Origin: Deltaproteobacteria bacterium
GTDB lineage: Bacteria; Desulfobacterota; Desulfobacteria; Desulfobacterales; Desulfosarcinaceae
NCBI GenBank assembly: GCA_020444075.1
Contig: JAHLLR010000040.1
Coordinates: forward strand, 1 to 45,272
Direction of reading: 5' to 3'
Length of the DNA stretch: 45,272 nucleotides
The translations under genes and the position numbers were made by a program. Below are positions 17,881-25,931 of the stretch, piece after piece (position 1 is the first letter of the stretch; each line of letters starts with the position of its first letter). Under the pieces are notes generated by a model that did no database searches, was not told the origin of the DNA, and saw only the letters and a list, made by a program, of their open reading frames with translations.

Positions 17881-18902
17881 GTCACACTCATCATGGAGCA
17901 GTTAAGGCCGCTGCCGATCCCCATGAGCGCTACGTGGTCGTTCGATCGGATGCGGCCGGATTCGGCCGCCTGGCATAAGGTGATGGGTACCGCCGCCGGA
18001 CCGATGTTGCCCAGGGTCGGAAAGTTCAGATGTTGTTTTTCCGGGGTCAGGCCCAGTTTTTCGTTGAGCACCTCCATATTTCGCCGGCTGACCTGGTGGG
18101 GCATGTAGGCGTCGATCTGCGCATCGCTCCAGTTGGCCAGGGAACTGCTGGCCAGGTCCCAGGTTTTCTTGGCCAACTCCACCCCGAAGATCAGCACTTT
18201 GGACGCATCGGCACTCATCCGGTCCCGTTGTCCCAGACAGAGACGACTGTGGCGTGTGGCCGCGCGGGTCACCGATCCGTTGATGGCGTGACCGGAGGTT
18301 GACAGGTCCCGGCGGCAGACGACCATGGCTACTGCTCCGGAGCCCAGGGTGAGTGTGGCGAACTGGTCCCTGAAGTCTTCCGGTTTGGCATCCGGTTGCC
18401 TCAATCGTTCAATGGTCGCCTCTACGACTTCCCGTGAATTTTCCCCATCCACGATGAGTCCGTAGTCGACGAGACCGGCGTCGATCATCATGCCCACGCT
18501 GGACATGGCGTTGACAAAACCCAGGCAGGCATTGCCGATGTCATAGTTGATGCAGTCATCGGCAAGGCCCAGATTGCCGTGCACCAGGCTGGCCACGGAG
18601 GGCTCGATATAGTCTTTGGAGACCGACGTGCTGATCAGGCATCCGATGGCTTCTCGGGGAATGCCGGATTCTTCCAGGACTTTTTCAGCAGCCAGGGTGG
18701 CCACGTCGCTGGCCGGTTGGTCGATGTCCCAGAACCGCCGCTCCCGGATGCCGGAGAGTCCTTCGATAATCCCGGGCTTGATGCCCATGCGTTCCAACGT
18801 GGCCGAAAGCTGCGATTCAATATCGGCAGAGGTGATGATCGTCTTCGGCAGCGCACAGGCCACCGCTTCGATGACCACATTCTTAAAAAATATCGGTTTC
18901 AT
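17874..18902 (-). CDS. 3-oxoacyl-ACP synthase III-family ketosynthase (FabH/OleA-like)
   Basis: A 342-residue thiolase-fold condensing enzyme. The catalytic triad is present: Cys in NACLGFVNAM near residue 116, His in MPHQVSRRN near 268 and Asn in NIGPAAVP near 300. ATG 18902 is preferred over the longer frame from 18983 because GGAAGG lies 6 bases before it and the family start KNVVIEAVACALP follows. Such enzymes make a carbon-carbon bond between an acyl-CoA and malonyl-ACP (FabH) or join two acyl-CoAs (OleA). YDIGNACLGFVNAMSSV and the long loop around residue 180 resemble the OleA side of the family, but no oleB, oleC or oleD is seen. It overlaps the VanZ-like gene and follows the E1-beta gene by 144 bases. 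Confidence 0.85.
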   Translation of the reverse strand: MKPIFFKNVVIEAVACALPKTIITSADIESQLSATLERMGIKPGIIEGLSGIRERRFWDIDQPASDVATLAAEKVLEESGIPREAIGCLISTSVSKDYIEPSVASLVHGNLGLADDCINYDIGNACLGFVNAMSSVGMMIDAGLVDYGLIVDGENSREVVEATIERLRQPDAKPEDFRDQFATLTLGSGAVAMVVCRRDLSTSGHAINGSVTRAATRHSRLCLGQRDRMSADASKVLIFGVELAKKTWDLASSSLANWSDAQIDAYMPHQVSRRNMEVLNEKLGLTPEKQHLNFPTLGNIGPAAVPITLCQAAESGRIRSNDHVALMGIGSGLNCSMMSVTW

Positions 18903-18950
18903 GATTGTCCTTCCGGAAACTGATCGTCCAAAGGTCGTGTGTGTAACAAC

Positions 18951-18970
18951 AATTGGCTCGAATTGGCTCG
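18951..18970. repeat. Tandem 10-base repeat upstream of the ketosynthase
   Basis: AATTGGCTCG occurs twice head to tail, one helical turn apart, 49-68 bases upstream of the ketosynthase ATG. The arrangement is typical of a direct-repeat operator, but no regulator is identified. Confidence 0.5.
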
Positions 18971-19046
18971 GTTTCCGGTCCATATCATGGTTGGTATGTC
19001 AGGAAAACAGTTAAGATGTGCCCACAACCGGCGATAATTTCCCATT

Positions 19047-20081
19047 CTACCGTTTTAGGAGGAGTTCGTTGGCCGCAGCAAGGATTCGAACGGTGTTGGG
19101 CAGCGCCTGTTTCTCCATTTCAGGACTGTAGGGAATCGTTGATTCGACGCAAACCCTGCCGTATTTGGCCTGAATGCCCGACTCCAGGACAACGGCAGCC
19201 AACTCGCCGGATAATCCGAAGGCTTGATAGTCTTCATCCACCACCAGCATCCGCCCGGTTTTGGAAACAGACGCACACAGCCCCTCCCTGTCCAGTGGAG
19301 AAACCGTTCGCAGATCGATCACCTCCGCGGAATAACCGTTCTGAGCCAAGATGGTGGCTGCCTCCAGGGCCCGATGAATGCCTACGCCAACCCCAACCAC
19401 GGTGATGTCCGATCCGTTGCGGCGAATGGCCATTTTGCCAATGGGGACTGGCTGCCATGGATCCGGAACCGGTCCCGTGGCACCCATCATTGGGATGTCA
19501 TAGGTTACCGTGTCTCTTCCGCCGGCACCGAGGTAATCCAGCCAGTAGTCAGCAAGCAATTTGTGTTCGAGGAAGATTACCGGTTCCTCATGGGACAATG
19601 CGGACAGCATCAATCCGCCCGCATCCGCGGGGGTGGACGGCACCACAACCGTCAATCCCGGAATATGCGCCAACCAGCCCCAGAGGCTTTGTTCGTGCTG
19701 ACCACCATCCCCGTATCCCCCGCCGCAGGCTGCCCGAACAACCAACGGGACATGCCAGTTTCCGCCTGAAAACGCGAATGTTTTGGCTGCATGATTGAGC
19801 AATGCATCCATGGCAACCCCGATGAAATCCACAAGCATGACCTCTACAACGGGGCGCAGGCCTCCCATGGCGGCGGCTACCGCAGCCCCAACGAAAGCAC
19901 TTTCACTGATGGGTGCGGCAAGCACGCGGTCCCTGCCAAACCGGGAAAGCAGGTTTACCCGTAACAGGTGAACATCTTCCCCGATGATGATGATGCGTTC
20001 ATCTGTTGCCATTGCTGTGGCCAGCGCATCCTCAATGGCGTCGGCGAATGACATGGTTTTCATGGTTTCATTCGTTTTCAT
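19047..20081 (-). CDS. TPP-dependent 2-oxoacid/acetoin dehydrogenase E1, beta subunit
   Basis: A 344-residue transketolase-like beta chain: FADAIEDALATAMATDERIIIIGEDV at the start, the TPP-contacting Glu in APISESAFVGAAVAAAMGG near residue 60, GGQHEQSLWGWLAHIPGLTVVVPSTPADA near 130 and the C-terminal VIDLRTVSPLD and LVVDEDYQAFG. It pairs with the alpha subunit encoded 9 bases upstream. Together they would decarboxylate a 2-oxoacid or cleave acetoin. No lipoyl E2 or E3 gene is present in the window, so either the complex is completed from elsewhere or the E1 acts alone. The start may be one of several Met codons within the first ten residues. Confidence 0.88.
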   Translation of the reverse strand: MKTNETMKTMSFADAIEDALATAMATDERIIIIGEDVHLLRVNLLSRFGRDRVLAAPISESAFVGAAVAAAMGGLRPVVEVMLVDFIGVAMDALLNHAAKTFAFSGGNWHVPLVVRAACGGGYGDGGQHEQSLWGWLAHIPGLTVVVPSTPADAGGLMLSALSHEEPVIFLEHKLLADYWLDYLGAGGRDTVTYDIPMMGATGPVPDPWQPVPIGKMAIRRNGSDITVVGVGVGIHRALEAATILAQNGYSAEVIDLRTVSPLDREGLCASVSKTGRMLVVDEDYQAFGLSGELAAVVLESGIQAKYGRVCVESTIPYSPEMEKQALPNTVRILAAANELLLKR

Positions 20082-20090
20082 GTTTCACCC

Positions 20091-21110
20091 CTAACGTGCC
20101 GCCAGCGCCCGGTTGATCACTGCCTGGTTTTTGTTGATGAGCTCGTTTTCCAGCTTTTCCAGGCGCCCATTTTCTTTTTTAAGCTGCCGACGCAACCGGC
20201 TCAATGGATCTTTGCCTGAAAAATGCTGATCTCTGGCGGTCTTGCCGATCAGCGTGGTGACCGTGGCCAGACTGCCAGACCGTTTCAGTATGGACGCACC
20301 CTGAAGGTGAATGGCGGATTTAATCATTGGCCCGGCAACCTTTTTCATCTCCTTGACCGGGTGCCTGGCGATTCTCAACAGCGGGTCACCCAGAAAATGG
20401 CCTTCCGGGTGGGTGCAGGTTGCATGGATAAATGACGGACCTTTGCCCTTGCGTGCCCGTATCAGTGATTTGCTGGCTGTCTTCCACACGGCCTCGACAT
20501 CGGTTCCGTCAATGCTGGTGGCGGGCATCCCCATACCAATTGCGCGGTTAACGAGTTTGCCGCCAGTCACCGACGCGGATAGGGTCGTAATGGCCCACTT
20601 GCTGTCTTTGCAGATAAAAACGACGGGTAGCCGCCATGCCACCGCAAGGTTCATCGATTCAAGCAGCATGCCTTGATTCATGGCTCCGTCACCGAAAAAT
20701 GCCAGGGCGACGCTGCCGGGTCTGAGGGCCCTGTTGGCAAGGGCAAAACCGGCTGCCGCCGGTCCCGTGGCTCCCACGATGCCAGACGAAGCGGCGAGAT
20801 GTCGCTTCGAGAACAAGTGCATGTGCCCTCCTTGTCCGTGGCAGAGTCCATCGCTTTTGCCCATGAATTCTCTCAGCAGGCGGAACGGGTCCACTCCCCG
20901 CATCAACATGGCCGAGGTCCCGCGATGATCCAGTGCCATGGCATCACCCGCTTGAAGCTGAAGTACCGTACCGGCCGTGATCGCCTCTTCGCCGGTACTC
21001 AGGTGCATTTCACCTGAAATTTTCCCACTGCGCCAGACGGTGGTCACCGACGCTTCGAACTGGCGACTGGAGAACATGTTTTCATAACAATGCCAATGAT
21101 TGATTTCCAT
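20091..21110 (-). CDS. TPP-dependent 2-oxoacid/acetoin dehydrogenase E1, alpha subunit
   Basis: A 339-residue alpha chain with the TPP-binding motif FFGDGAMNQGMLLESMNLA near residue 160 (GDG...N) and the HGQGGHMHLF segment near 92. Two usual signatures are altered. The HRGH loop reads DHRGTSAMLMRG, and the CENNxYAIS segment after the TPP motif reads CKDSKWAITT. The C-terminal 60 residues are highly charged and helical. AGGCG precedes the ATG. The divergence from standard pyruvate, branched-chain and acetoin E1-alpha chains, with the lack of E2/E3 and a ketosynthase downstream, suggests a dedicated biosynthetic or acyloin-type role, but that is inference. Confidence 0.85.
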   Translation of the reverse strand: MEINHWHCYENMFSSRQFEASVTTVWRSGKISGEMHLSTGEEAITAGTVLQLQAGDAMALDHRGTSAMLMRGVDPFRLLREFMGKSDGLCHGQGGHMHLFSKRHLAASSGIVGATGPAAAGFALANRALRPGSVALAFFGDGAMNQGMLLESMNLAVAWRLPVVFICKDSKWAITTLSASVTGGKLVNRAIGMGMPATSIDGTDVEAVWKTASKSLIRARKGKGPSFIHATCTHPEGHFLGDPLLRIARHPVKEMKKVAGPMIKSAIHLQGASILKRSGSLATVTTLIGKTARDQHFSGKDPLSRLRRQLKKENGRLEKLENELINKNQAVINRALAAR

Positions 21111-21214
21111 TTTTTCGCCTCAACAGGTGTTTCGGAACTTTTCATCCGACTGAAAATGGGATAACAACGGCTCTGCCTATTCGTTCAGGCGATCGCTAAA
21201 CACACATACTGTAT

Positions 21215-22192
21215 TTGCATGATATGAAGGGTTTCGACGATTTTCCATATATGTCTCCGGTGGCCGAGGGCATCTGGCTTGCCAAAGGCTCCGGAAAAAG
21301 CCGGTTTCCATTTTGCAACGGGTTCCTGATGCTCGGGGACCGGACCGTGTTGATCGATGCCGGTATCGGTGCCGACCGAATCCGTGAGATCGATCGCCGG
21401 AAGCGCATCGACGCACTGATCATCAGCCACCCCCATCCCGACCATATTCTGTCATGGCACGTGCTGAACGATCGGCAGCTGTTTTTACCGGCCCAGACCC
21501 CGGCGTCCGTGGGCGACCTGCGACTTCTCGGGCAGCGTTTCGTCGAGGGTCGGCAGGAGGCCCAATACTGGACCTGGGTGGCCTCAAGCCGGCTGGGCAT
21601 CCATCCCCTGCGCCGGCCGGACCACCAATTTGACGACGGGGACATCCTCGATTTCGGAGCCATTCAACTCCAGGCGATTCGGGCTCCGGGCCACCTGGAG
21701 GATCATTATTGTTTCCTGGAGAAGCATTCGGGGACGCTGTTTTCCATCGATATCGATTTCACCGGATTCGGTCCCTGGTACGGCAACCCGGAAGGCGACA
21801 TCCGCCGGTTTCGGGACAGTGTAATGATGCTCCGCAACCTGCCCTACCGTCAGATCTGTTCATCCCATAAACTGCCGATCGACCGACCGGATGCCGATGA
21901 GGCCTTCGATCGGTACTTGAATGCATTTGACCGGCAGAAGGCGGCGGTTTTCGATTTGTGCCGCAAGGGGATGGATCTGACGGCGATGGTCAGGCACTCA
22001 CCCCTTTACAGGAACCGGATGCCCGACGGCACGCTTCAACAGATATTCGAAACCCAGATGATCCGTAAGAATCTGGCCCTGTTGGTTCGGGAGGGCCGAA
22101 TCATTGAAGAGAAAGGGAAATATCGTCCGGTTGGCTGTCGCCCACCCCATCGACCGGTATCAGAGGGTGAATCGACAAGACTATTGTCTTAA
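21215..22192 (+). CDS. MBL-fold metallo-hydrolase
   Basis: A 325-residue metallo-beta-lactamase-fold enzyme. Metal ligands are visible: SHPHPDHI (H-x-H-x-D-H) near residue 72, APGH near 151, DIDF near 171 and SSHKLP near 222. After about residue 235 a helical C-terminal domain follows, like the winged or substrate-binding tails of glyoxalase II-type and lactonase-type members. The substrate is unknown. The frame begins with TTG 21215; ATG 21224 is an equally good start and neither has a clear ribosome-binding site. Its 3' end overlaps the convergent FMN reductase gene by 12 bases. It is divergent from the E1 genes. Confidence 0.85.
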   Translation: MHDMKGFDDFPYMSPVAEGIWLAKGSGKSRFPFCNGFLMLGDRTVLIDAGIGADRIREIDRRKRIDALIISHPHPDHILSWHVLNDRQLFLPAQTPASVGDLRLLGQRFVEGRQEAQYWTWVASSRLGIHPLRRPDHQFDDGDILDFGAIQLQAIRAPGHLEDHYCFLEKHSGTLFSIDIDFTGFGPWYGNPEGDIRRFRDSVMMLRNLPYRQICSSHKLPIDRPDADEAFDRYLNAFDRQKAAVFDLCRKGMDLTAMVRHSPLYRNRMPDGTLQQIFETQMIRKNLALLVREGRIIEEKGKYRPVGCRPPHRPVSEGESTRLLS

Positions 22193-22756
22193 CGCGCCGT
22201 TGATGTCTCCGGCCAGCTTCCGGGCGGCGGCACGGGCGTCCTCTCCCAGAGCGTCCGGTGTCGTGCAGAAAGGGATGACGGTCTTGTTCACGGCCCGGGC
22301 CTTGCCATATTGACATACCCGACTGAAAACTGTCTGGATGACATCGGCGTTGCCTTTCACCGGCCCGCCGCAGGTCACAAGCAGGGCTGTGGGTTTGTCG
22401 GCGATCAGGGAGCGATGGTTGGCTGTGCCGTAACCCGTGACCAGGCAGAAGTGGCGGTCGATGAGGGCCTTCATCTGGGCGGAGAAATCCCAGCAGTAGA
22501 GAGGGCTGCTGTAAATCACGGCATCGGCGGCCATCATACGTTCGAATATGGCGACGGCGTCATCTTTCTGCACGCACCCGGGCTGGTCCGCCACCTTCTG
22601 GCACGCCCCGCATCCCAGGCAGCCGTTGACTTTCATGGAGCAGATGGCGAGACGTTCCACCTGGTGCCGGTCGGACAGTTCCTTTTCAACCATTTCCAAT
22701 ACGCCTGCCGTGTTGCCATTTTTTCGTGGGCTTCCCAAAATGGTGAGGATGTTCAT
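22181..22756 (-). CDS. NADPH-dependent FMN reductase/flavodoxin-fold oxidoreductase
   Basis: A 191-residue flavodoxin-fold protein: GSPRKNGNTAGVLEMVE at the start is the FMN phosphate-binding loop and SSPLYCWDFSAQMKALIDRH near residue 85 is the second flavin contact. The cluster CLGCGACQKVADQPGC at about residues 47-62 supplies four cysteines, as in iron-sulfur flavoproteins, so an Fe-S cluster next to FMN is possible. It would transfer electrons or act as a quinone/nitro reductase in the cytoplasm. GGAGG is placed 6 bases before ATG 22756. It lies 99 bases downstream of the acyl-CoA synthetase-like gene and may belong to that operon. Confidence 0.88.
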   Translation of the reverse strand: MNILTILGSPRKNGNTAGVLEMVEKELSDRHQVERLAICSMKVNGCLGCGACQKVADQPGCVQKDDAVAIFERMMAADAVIYSSPLYCWDFSAQMKALIDRHFCLVTGYGTANHRSLIADKPTALLVTCGGPVKGNADVIQTVFSRVCQYGKARAVNKTVIPFCTTPDALGEDARAAARKLAGDINGALRQ

Positions 22757-22855
22757 CCGCGGCCTCCGGGTGACATTTTTGTATTAGGTTTGATTCAATC
22801 CTAAAAAATAGGGTGGGAAGGGTTTGGTTTTTCCCGTTGGATCCATTCGCCGGTG

Positions 22856-24382
22856 TCAGGCGTTTTTTATCTGTTCCCCACCATACAGAGCCTTTACCGC
22901 CTCCCGATCGATGGTGCCGTTTTTTTCCGGAAGAGATTCCACGAATTGAACGTACTGGGGTTTTTTATAGCGGGCGATGCGGCTGCCGACGAATTCCATC
23001 AACTCCCTTTCGGTCAGCTGCCGGCCGGGGTTTAACACACATACCGCCTTGATGCCTTCCTTCCATTTGGGGTCGGGCACCCCAAACACGATCGTCTGAG
23101 AGACCGCCGGATGCTCAAGGATCACCTTTTCCACCTCCGCCGGATACACATTTTCACCACCGGGTTTGATCAGCTCTTTTTCGGGCTTGCGACCGGCGTA
23201 CCACAGGAATCCGTCTTCGTCGAAGCGACCCAGATCACCGGTGTGATGCCGCCCGTTGCGGAAGGTCTGTGTATTATCCGCGTCGAGATTCCAGTATCCT
23301 TTGAACACCATGGGGCCTTTTAGGGTAATTTCACCCACCAGGCCCGTCGGCACCGGGTGGTCCGCATCATCCACCAGTTCCACCCGTCCCATTGGGATCG
23401 GCCGTCCGGCTGAGCCGGGCCGGTCATCGTAGCGGCCCATGGTGGTGAGGCAGGAGGTCTCCGTCTGGCCGTACATATTGTAGAAACAGCCGCCGGTTGT
23501 CTTCTGGTAACGCGCGATGGTATCCGGTGCATCCAGGCCCATGACCGACTGCAGCGAAGAAATATCGGCGCCACACTTTTCCTGTGCGTCGAGGATGGAT
23601 CCGAGAATCGGCGAGAAATCGAAAAGTACGGAGACCTTGTGAGACTGGATCAGGTCCACGGCTTTTTCGGCGTCGAACTTGCTCATGTTGACATTCAGTG
23701 CCCCGGCATGAAAGGCATTGACGGCCATGAACAAGCCGCCCACGTGGAACAGGGGCAGCAGGTTCAGGTGGACGTCATCAGGCGACAGGCCGAAGCAGTA
23801 GTTGAGGTGCAGGCTGGCACACAGCAGATTGATATGACTCACCAGCGCCCCCCGCGGCCGGCCGGCAACGGCTGCCGTGTGGATGATCACCAGGCCGGCG
23901 TCGTCAGCTACTGGTTCGACGGAAAAAGGTGCATCGCCTATCAGTGGGTCGAAGGCATCCAAAGGACCGGTATTGTTCAGGTTAAAAAATCGCCTGACCG
24001 AAGGGAGCCGATCCCGGACGCCTGATACGGCGTCGCCGAATTCATCATCGGCAAATACTACCGCCGGCGTGCAGTCGTTAAGGTTAAATGCCATCTCATC
24101 GACGGAAAGGCGCCAGTTGATGGGCAGCACAATAGCCCCTAAAGCGGCAGCCGCGCCATATATCTGGAAAAAGGGCAGGCTGTTTTTTCCCACGATGCCG
24201 ACCCGGTCTCCGGTTTTGATTCCGGCTCTCTGCAGGCCTGAGGCCAGTCGGTCCACCTGCCCCTTGAATTGCCCGAAGGTTGTCGTCTCGCCGGTGTCGG
24301 CTTCGAACCAGGCCGGCCGGTTCCGGAAACACTGGGCATTGCGACAAATCAAATCATAAAGGGAGAAATCGTAAAGCCCCAT
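22856..24382 (-). CDS. Class I adenylate-forming acyl-CoA synthetase-like protein with altered core motifs
   Basis: A 508-residue ANL-superfamily protein. The overall fold is clear: TTFGQFKGQVDRLASGL, the GQTET motif (MYGQTETSCLTTMG near residue 302), HTGDLGRFDEDGFLWYAGR near 387 and GGENVYPAEVEKVILEHP. Two motifs are abnormal. The phosphate loop TSGTTGxPKG reads HTAAVAGRPRG (near 171), and the C-terminal catalytic segment PxxxxGKIxR reads LPEKNGTIDR, with Thr where the adenylation Lys should be. The enzyme may be impaired in adenylation or use an unusual mechanism. GGAGT precedes ATG 24382. It sits downstream of the liv transporter and universal stress protein genes, consistent with a role in the same uptake pathway. 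Confidence 0.85.
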   Translation of the reverse strand: MGLYDFSLYDLICRNAQCFRNRPAWFEADTGETTTFGQFKGQVDRLASGLQRAGIKTGDRVGIVGKNSLPFFQIYGAAAALGAIVLPINWRLSVDEMAFNLNDCTPAVVFADDEFGDAVSGVRDRLPSVRRFFNLNNTGPLDAFDPLIGDAPFSVEPVADDAGLVIIHTAAVAGRPRGALVSHINLLCASLHLNYCFGLSPDDVHLNLLPLFHVGGLFMAVNAFHAGALNVNMSKFDAEKAVDLIQSHKVSVLFDFSPILGSILDAQEKCGADISSLQSVMGLDAPDTIARYQKTTGGCFYNMYGQTETSCLTTMGRYDDRPGSAGRPIPMGRVELVDDADHPVPTGLVGEITLKGPMVFKGYWNLDADNTQTFRNGRHHTGDLGRFDEDGFLWYAGRKPEKELIKPGGENVYPAEVEKVILEHPAVSQTIVFGVPDPKWKEGIKAVCVLNPGRQLTERELMEFVGSRIARYKKPQYVQFVESLPEKNGTIDREAVKALYGGEQIKNA

Positions 24383-24528
24383 GGTTTTTACTCCTTGTGC
24401 GGTCGTTAGGCGTTGCGTTGCATGCGGAAAAAACAGTCCACCGGTATGAGGCGACCACCCTTCTCGGACAGAGCCTCCTCATCAGTTGCGCGTCAATGGC
24501 ATTTGCCGGATTGGTTTGCGGTCGCAGG

Positions 24529-24921
24529 TTACTTGATGGTGGTCACCGGACAGGCCGCTTTCAGAATTATGTATTGTGCCGTTGAGCCGAGTAACAGTTT
24601 CCGGGTCCTGGATTTTTTTTCGATGCCCACGAAAATCTGGTCGATACTGTTCTCCTGTGCAAAAATCACAATATCCTCACCCGGAGAAAGCCCTCTCGCC
24701 ATCTCATGGACTTCGTGTTCCGCCCCGGCGTCCTCGAGCTTCTGTCGAACCCGCTTCAGCTCCTGGTTCACCCGCGCGATGTCCTCGGGCTTTTCGCTGT
24801 GGCCGCCTTCCATGCTGGTGATGACAAAAACCTTGGCCTTGAAGGTCGACGCATGCTTAATCGCCAGATCGAGGGCTGCCCTGGACTCTGCTGAACCGTT
24901 GTAGGCAACGAGAAACTTCAT
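24529..24921 (-). CDS. Universal stress protein (UspA family)
   Basis: A protein of 130 residues from ATG 24921, which has AGGG 9 bases upstream and gives the normal family start MKFLVAYNGS. An in-frame ATG at 24942 would add seven residues without a ribosome-binding site. The ATP-binding type motif G-2x-G-9x-G-(S/T) is recognisable as GIEKKSRTRKLLLGSTAQYII, although the first part is imperfect. The role is a cytoplasmic stress or energy-state protein, here tied by position to the transporter operon: it starts 47 bases after the livF stop. Confidence 0.85.
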   Translation of the reverse strand: MKFLVAYNGSAESRAALDLAIKHASTFKAKVFVITSMEGGHSEKPEDIARVNQELKRVRQKLEDAGAEHEVHEMARGLSPGEDIVIFAQENSIDQIFVGIEKKSRTRKLLLGSTAQYIILKAACPVTTIK

Positions 24922-24968
24922 GATTGTATGCCCTTTCCCCATCGGCGAGACGCTGTCGTCCGGAACAC

Positions 24969-25829
24969 CTACATCCAGCGCTTGCGCCGCTTATAGGACT
25001 TGACTTCTTTGAAGGATTTCCGTCCGCCGCCCTGGGTGATGCCCATGTAAAACTCTTTGACATCCGGGTTGTTCTTGAGTTCCCTGGACGGGCCCTCCAG
25101 GACGATCTTGCCTGACTCCATGATATAGGCATAATCGGACACCTGCAGGGCGATCTTGGCATTCTGTTCAACCACCAGAATGGTGGTGCCCAACTCCCGG
25201 TTGATGGTCTGGACGTTTTCGAATATCTCTTTTACCAGCAGCGGTGCCAAGCCCAGGGAGGGTTCGTCCAGCATGAGCATGACCGGTGATGCCATCAGGG
25301 CCCGGGCAATGGCGATCATCTGCTGCTCCCCGCCGGAGCAGTACCCGGCCAGCCGGTTGGTGATTTTGGCCAGCCGGGGGAAGTGATCGTACATTTTATC
25401 GTGGTCTGCGTGAATTTTTTGAGATCCGTCTTTACGGGTGATGGATCCCACCCGTATATTTTCTTCCACCGTGAGATGTTTGAATACCCGGCGCCCTTCC
25501 GGCACCATGATTGCGCCAAGCCTGACCACCTGGGTACCCAGGACATTGGTGATGTCACTGCCTGCAAATTTGATATACCCATCGCGGATATAGCCGTTTT
25601 CCGGTTTGAGCAGGCCGCTGATGGCTCGCAACGTGGTGGTTTTACCGGCGCCGTTGGTGCCCAGCAGGGCGACGATGCCGCCTTGGGTGACATGCAGGCT
25701 GACACCTCGCAATACCTGGATGATATCGTTGTACACCACTTCAATGTTGTTGACTTCGAGCAGACTTCCGGATTTTTGTTTGTCCATAAGGCCGTTTTCT
25801 AATTCCAGGTGAAACCTTTTCGCCTTCAC
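24969..25829 (-). CDS. livF: Liv-type ABC transporter ATP-binding protein (LivF)
   Basis: Second ATPase of the branched-chain-amino-acid-type (HAAT) importer. Motifs: Walker A LLGTNGAGKTTT near residue 55, the Q loop, signature YCSGGEQQMIAIARAL near 166 and Walker B LMLDEPSLGLAP. The C-terminal GKIVLEGPSRELKNNPDVKEFYMG is typical of LivF. The longest frame starts at GTG 25829; ATG 25787 (MDKQKSGSLLEVNN) gives a more standard N terminus, but neither has a strong ribosome-binding site. After the family core, a basic tail (FKEVKSYKRRKRWM) extends the protein. It is separated from livK by a strong hairpin. Confidence 0.92.
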   Translation of the reverse strand: MKAKRFHLELENGLMDKQKSGSLLEVNNIEVVYNDIIQVLRGVSLHVTQGGIVALLGTNGAGKTTTLRAISGLLKPENGYIRDGYIKFAGSDITNVLGTQVVRLGAIMVPEGRRVFKHLTVEENIRVGSITRKDGSQKIHADHDKMYDHFPRLAKITNRLAGYCSGGEQQMIAIARALMASPVMLMLDEPSLGLAPLLVKEIFENVQTINRELGTTILVVEQNAKIALQVSDYAYIMESGKIVLEGPSRELKNNPDVKEFYMGITQGGGRKSFKEVKSYKRRKRWM

Positions 25830-25886
25830 CTAATTAACTTGAGCGCAGCAAATCTTGCGCCTTCTTCTATCCGGCACAAGCGGTGT

Positions 25887-25929
25887 AAAAACGGCCGACC
25901 GGCCCGGACAGCCGGGCCGGTCGATGCCG
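25887..25929 (-). terminator. GC-rich hairpin terminator between livK and livF
   Basis: A perfect 12-base-pair stem (25896-25907 with 25912-25923, arm CGACCGGCCCGG) has a 4-base loop and is extended by CGGC/GCCG. On the minus strand it ends in TTTTT. It begins 3 bases after the livK stop. It should let the binding protein be made in excess over livF by partial termination, or protect the upstream mRNA end. Confidence 0.85.
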
Positions 25930-25931
25930 AT

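Noticed and set aside
17874-18902. OleABCD hydrocarbon pathway
   Set aside because: Only an OleA-like ketosynthase is present; no OleB, OleC or OleD homologue is adjacent.
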